A DNA stretch of 64,000 bases. Source: Krasilnikovia cinnamomea. Lineage in GTDB: Bacteria > Actinomycetota > Actinomycetes > Mycobacteriales > Micromonosporaceae. The stretch spans positions 5,146,001-5,210,000 of the forward strand of contig NZ_SHKY01000001.1 of assembly GCF_004217545.1 (NCBI RefSeq). Reading direction: 5' to 3'. The position numbers and the translations under genes were made by a program. Positions 62,491 through 64,000 of this stretch are shown piece after piece; positions within the stretch are counted from its first letter, which is position 1, and every line of letters starts with the position of its first letter. The notes under the pieces are model-generated. The model ran no database searches and had not been told where the DNA came from. It saw only the letters and a list, made by a program, of their open reading frames with translations.

Positions 62491-64000
62491 GTTTCCACAA
62501 TCCCCGGATGCCGTGGACGGAGCTGGAAGGCAGGCTCAGCGGCCGGACGGTCGGCAAACGCCACCTCGACCGACCGGACACCCAGGCGCCGCAACGCCAC
62601 CTGTACGCGGTCGACCCCCTCGCCGTGGACGCCTACGCGGTCGACCCCCTCGCCGTGGACGCCTACGCGGTCGACCCCCTCGCCGTGGACGCCTACGCGG
62701 TCGACCCCCTCGCCGTGGACGCCGACGGCGGCGACTCACCCGCATGGAGCCGCAAGCGCCAGCCGTACACCGCCGCGCCCGCGCTGGTGCGCGGCGACGA
62801 CCCGGTCCCGTACGCGGAGCTGCACTGTCACACGAACTTCAGCTTCCTGGACGGCGCCAGCCACCCCGAGGAGCTGGCCGAGGAGGCGACCCGGCTCGGC
62901 CTGCGCGGTCTGGCGGTCACCGACCACGACGGTTTCCAGGGTGTCGTGCGGTTCTCCCAGGCGGCCCGGGAGCTGGCCCTGCCCACGATCGTCGGCGCGG
63001 AGCTGTCCCTGGACCTGTCCAAGCCCCAGAACGGCGAACCCGACCCGGAGGGCCGCCACCTGCTGGCGCTGGCCCACGGCCCGGAGGGCTACGCCCGGCT
63101 GGCCAGCACGATCTCGCGCGCCCAGCTCGCGGGCAAGGAGAAGGGCAAACCACAGTACGGAGACCTGGAGCAGATCGCCGAGGTGCTGCGCGACCACGTG
63201 CTGGTGCTCACCGGCTGCCGCAAGGGCAGCGTCCCGCGCGCCCTGGCCACCGGTGGGACGAGCGCAGCGGCGGCCGAGCTGGACCGCCTCGTCGCCCTGT
63301 TCGGGGCGGCCAACGTGGCGGTGGAGCTGACCAGCCACGGCGACCCGTACGACGACGACCGCAACGACGCGCTGGCCGAACTGGCGGCGGCCCGGCACCT
63401 GCCGGTGGTGGCGACGAACAACGTGCACTACGCGACGCCGGGGCGGCGGCGACTGGCCACGGCGCTGGCGGCGGTGCGGGCGCGGCGCAGCCTCGACGAG
63501 ATCGACGGCTGGCTGCCCGCGGCGGGCGCCGCGCACCTGCGCAGTGGCGCGGAGATGGCCCGGCGCTTCGCCGCGTACCCGGACGCGGTGCCGAACGCGG
63601 CCATGTTCGGCGAGGACCTCGCGTTCGACCTGAACCTGGTGGCGCCGAAGCTGCCGGACTTTCCGATCCCGGAGCCGGGACACACGGAGATGAGCTGGCT
63701 GCGCGAGCTGACCATGCGCGGGGCCCGGGAACGCTACGGGCCGCCGCAGGCGCACCCGAAGGCGTACGCGCAACTGGAGCACGAACTCAAGATGATCGAG
63801 GAGCTCAAGTTCCCGGGCTACTTCCTGGTGGTGTACGACATCGTCCGGTTCTGCCGGGAGAAGAACATCTACTGCCAGGGGCGGGGTTCGGCGGCCAACT
63901 CGGCGGTCTGCTACGCGCTGCGCATCACCAACGTGGACGCCGTCGAGTACGACCTGCTCTTCGAGCGGTTCCTCGCCCCGGAACGGGACGGCCCGCCGGA
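62487..64000 (+). CDS. dnaE2: Error-prone DNA polymerase III alpha subunit DnaE2 (3' end outside window)
   Basis: The first ~504 residues of the translesion C-family polymerase. The start region FHNPRMPWTELEGRLSGR is typical of DnaE2; GTG at 62487 has AAGGGG six bases before it. The PHP domain begins at PYAELHCHTNFSFLDGASHPEELAEEA and shows LAVTDHDGFQG and VATNNVHYA. The polymerase core starts near the right edge, with FPGYFLVVYDIVRFCREKNIYCQGRGSAANSAVCYAL. Between residues 40 and 79 lie four perfect copies of the decapeptide YAVDPLAVDA, not part of the usual enzyme. Works with ImuA' and ImuB in SOS mutagenesis. Confidence 0.95.
   Translation, partial: MSFHNPRMPWTELEGRLSGRTVGKRHLDRPDTQAPQRHLYAVDPLAVDAYAVDPLAVDAYAVDPLAVDAYAVDPLAVDADGGDSPAWSRKRQPYTAAPALVRGDDPVPYAELHCHTNFSFLDGASHPEELAEEATRLGLRGLAVTDHDGFQGVVRFSQAARELALPTIVGAELSLDLSKPQNGEPDPEGRHLLALAHGPEGYARLASTISRAQLAGKEKGKPQYGDLEQIAEVLRDHVLVLTGCRKGSVPRALATGGTSAAAAELDRLVALFGAANVAVELTSHGDPYDDDRNDALAELAAARHLPVVATNNVHYATPGRRRLATALAAVRARRSLDEIDGWLPAAGAAHLRSGAEMARRFAAYPDAVPNAAMFGEDLAFDLNLVAPKLPDFPIPEPGHTEMSWLRELTMRGARERYGPPQAHPKAYAQLEHELKMIEELKFPGYFLVVYDIVRFCREKNIYCQGRGSAANSAVCYALRITNVDAVEYDLLFERFLAPERDGPP
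62604..62723 (+). repeat. Four perfect 30-bp repeats in dnaE2
   Basis: Exact copies of TACGCGGTCGACCCCCTCGC followed by CGTGGACGCC at 62604, 62634, 62664 and 62694, in frame, encoding YAVDPLAVDA. Identity of all four copies points to recent expansion. Confidence 0.97.

Overview
The window is about 73% G+C throughout, with many GTG starts, stop-start overlaps and leaderless-looking promoters. Every recognisable gene is actinobacterial: an actinobacterial QcrB, PimB', class II DAHP synthase, RNase AS, heterodimeric lycopene cyclase domains, and an ImuA'/ImuB/DnaE2 mutasome. From memory, the gene content and style fit a Micromonosporaceae chromosome (Actinoplanes/Micromonospora type) best; no search was run to confirm this. 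It reads as chromosomal core plus a few small accessory pieces. No IS element, prophage, rRNA, tRNA or CRISPR array was seen.

Left part (1-20 kb). The end of qcrB (complex III) faces a stand-alone Lrp/RAM protein. A small HigB/HigA-type toxin-antitoxin pair follows, whose toxin frame is broken just before its end. Next come a sugar nucleotidyltransferase/NUDIX pair, a bifunctional-looking Rel (ppGpp) enzyme, a DEDDh exonuclease-UvrC-like nuclease, a coiled-coil NYN RNase-like protein, a 72-aa four-cysteine protein, an M48 membrane protease and PimB'. A convergent NarL-type two-component pair, an SRPBCC protein, a CPICR-motif protein, ROK glucokinase, an EEP phosphatase/nuclease, an FMO-like oxidoreductase and a hydrolase-fold protein without its nucleophile complete this part.

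Middle (20-46 kb). Two tandem-repeat blocks precede otsA (trehalose-6-P synthase). Then come a DUF308-like membrane protein, a PlsC-type acyltransferase, a Crp/Fnr regulator, a kinase-fold phosphotransferase, RNase AS, a phosphofructokinase with PPi-type residues, proC, a DUF429 protein, a secreted GH18 chitinase, class II DAHP synthase, threonine aldolase, endonuclease IV, a PASTA Ser/Thr kinase, the Rv2175c-type DNA-binding protein, two lycopene cyclase half-proteins, a prenyl diphosphate synthase, metF, a CDP-alcohol phosphatidyltransferase and sdhCAB with a divergent LysR regulator. Much of 1-40 kb corresponds, with rearrangement, to the M. tuberculosis Rv2172c-Rv2196 neighbourhood.

Right part (46-64 kb). 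A five-gene overlapping operon (crtA-like, GNAT, CruF-like, GT2, CrtI-like) reads leftward and should modify carotenoids; with the cyclase halves and GGPP synthase at 38-39.7 kb it forms a split pigment locus. After nadE, DinB, YbaK, DUF1152, EamA, SDR and an APC transporter, the window ends in a DNA-damage cassette. A near-consensus LexA box is followed by a roughly 320-nt leader rich in strong hairpins, a SAV_6107-family HEPN protein, imuA', imuB and dnaE2 (cut by the right edge). All three mutasome genes carry in-frame tandem repeats, and an unusual 102-codon frame bridges imuB and dnaE2 exactly. This SOS-HEPN-mutasome cassette is the most interesting part of the window.
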